DNA of 9,264 bases from an uncultured Campylobacter sp. (GTDB lineage: Bacteria > Campylobacterota > Campylobacteria > Campylobacterales > Campylobacteraceae): contig NZ_CALKTQ010000347.1 in assembly GCF_937997465.1 (NCBI RefSeq), forward strand, positions 1-9,264, written 5' to 3'. The position numbers were made by a program, and so were the translations under genes. Below the pieces are notes generated by a model. That model was given only the letters and a program-made list of their open reading frames with translations. It searched no databases and was not told the DNA's origin. How positions within the stretch are numbered: position 1 is the first letter of the stretch; every line of letters begins with the position of its first letter. Below are positions 9,114 to 9,264 of the stretch, one piece after another.

Positions 9114-9264
9114 TTTTTTCAAAAGAAAACCCAAGCCGCAAGAATTTAGCTTGATCGCTAATCAAAACACATTTGGAGCATTCGGCGGCGATGCATACTC
9201 AAGCGACATTTACAGAGGGGCGATCGATGCGATAGCAAGGAACGCCGCAAAACTCAAAGGCTCG
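9097..9264 (+). CDS. phage portal protein, N-terminal 56 residues (partial)
   Basis: ATG 9097 has AGGAAG at 9083-9088 and starts a frame open to the window edge. The visible part has a basic, aromatic start (FNFFKRKPKP, 5-14), then FGGDAYSSDIYRGAIDAIAR (residues 29-48), NAAKL and a Gly. This is the beginning of HK97/SPP1-type portal proteins, where a short basic head precedes a conserved YR-A-D-IA-N-AKL segment. Portals form the dodecameric ring at one capsid vertex through which DNA is packaged. It overlaps the preceding gene by 17 bases and would be expressed from the promoter at 8880-8908. The gene continues past the window, so the length is unknown. Confidence 0.85.
   Translation, partial: MKTIFNFFKRKPKPQEFSLIANQNTFGAFGGDAYSSDIYRGAIDAIARNAAKLKGS

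Overview
The window is a continuous stretch of a temperate tailed-phage genome (prophage or phage-plasmid), probably from an epsilonproteobacterium and most likely Campylobacter. The reasons are the AT-rich DNA with TTTTA/AAAGGAG-type leaders, the style of the proteins (a small AlpA-like HTH, a short Cro/CI-like repressor, a DUF5675 protein), and a portal N-terminus at the right edge. The genus assignment is inference; no host gene is present.

Left block (1-2842, all +): an unidentified phage protein, a 206-aa phage protein with an N-terminal membrane segment, and a compact lysis cassette. The cassette holds a 28-aa membrane peptide, an i-spanin (Rz-like), an o-spanin lipoprotein (Rz1-like), a 37-aa membrane peptide, a holin-like protein with three membrane segments, a 60-aa mini-protein resembling the glycyl-radical end of anaerobic ribonucleotide reductase (NrdD), and a DUF5675 protein that may be the lytic enzyme. 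Most of these genes overlap by ATGA or GTGA and must be translationally coupled. A low-GC, possibly horizontally acquired membrane gene (2957-3520) follows a set of nested inverted repeats.

Middle block (3639-6540, +): an AlpA-type DNA-binding protein, a cluster of dyads, then a three-gene replication operon. This operon encodes a small coiled-coil protein, a protein that looks like a degenerate Toprim/primase-type domain, and a 492-aa DUF3987-like ATPase/helicase. Directly after the helicase lies an array of twelve TGTCAT hexamers placed in exact mirror symmetry about position 6437. It is a strong candidate for the replication origin or a partition/control site, and is the most striking feature of the window.

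Right block: a leftward immunity operon (HTH repressor plus a small membrane protein, 6586-7022) faces a rightward early operon across a switch region with a textbook sigma70 promoter (TTGACT-N17-TATAAT) and four TTGTAT operator-like elements. The early operon (7158-8648) holds duplicated small acidic genes of unknown function, one of which looks like a fusion with a working internal start. A 267-bp non-coding segment with several hairpins ends the early operon. A second good promoter, with its -10 only 7 bp before an ATG, then starts the structural operon (a 65-aa CxxC protein, then the portal protein, which runs off the window).

No integrase, terminase or attachment site is visible. With the origin-like array beside a helicase, this leaves open that the element is maintained as a plasmid prophage.
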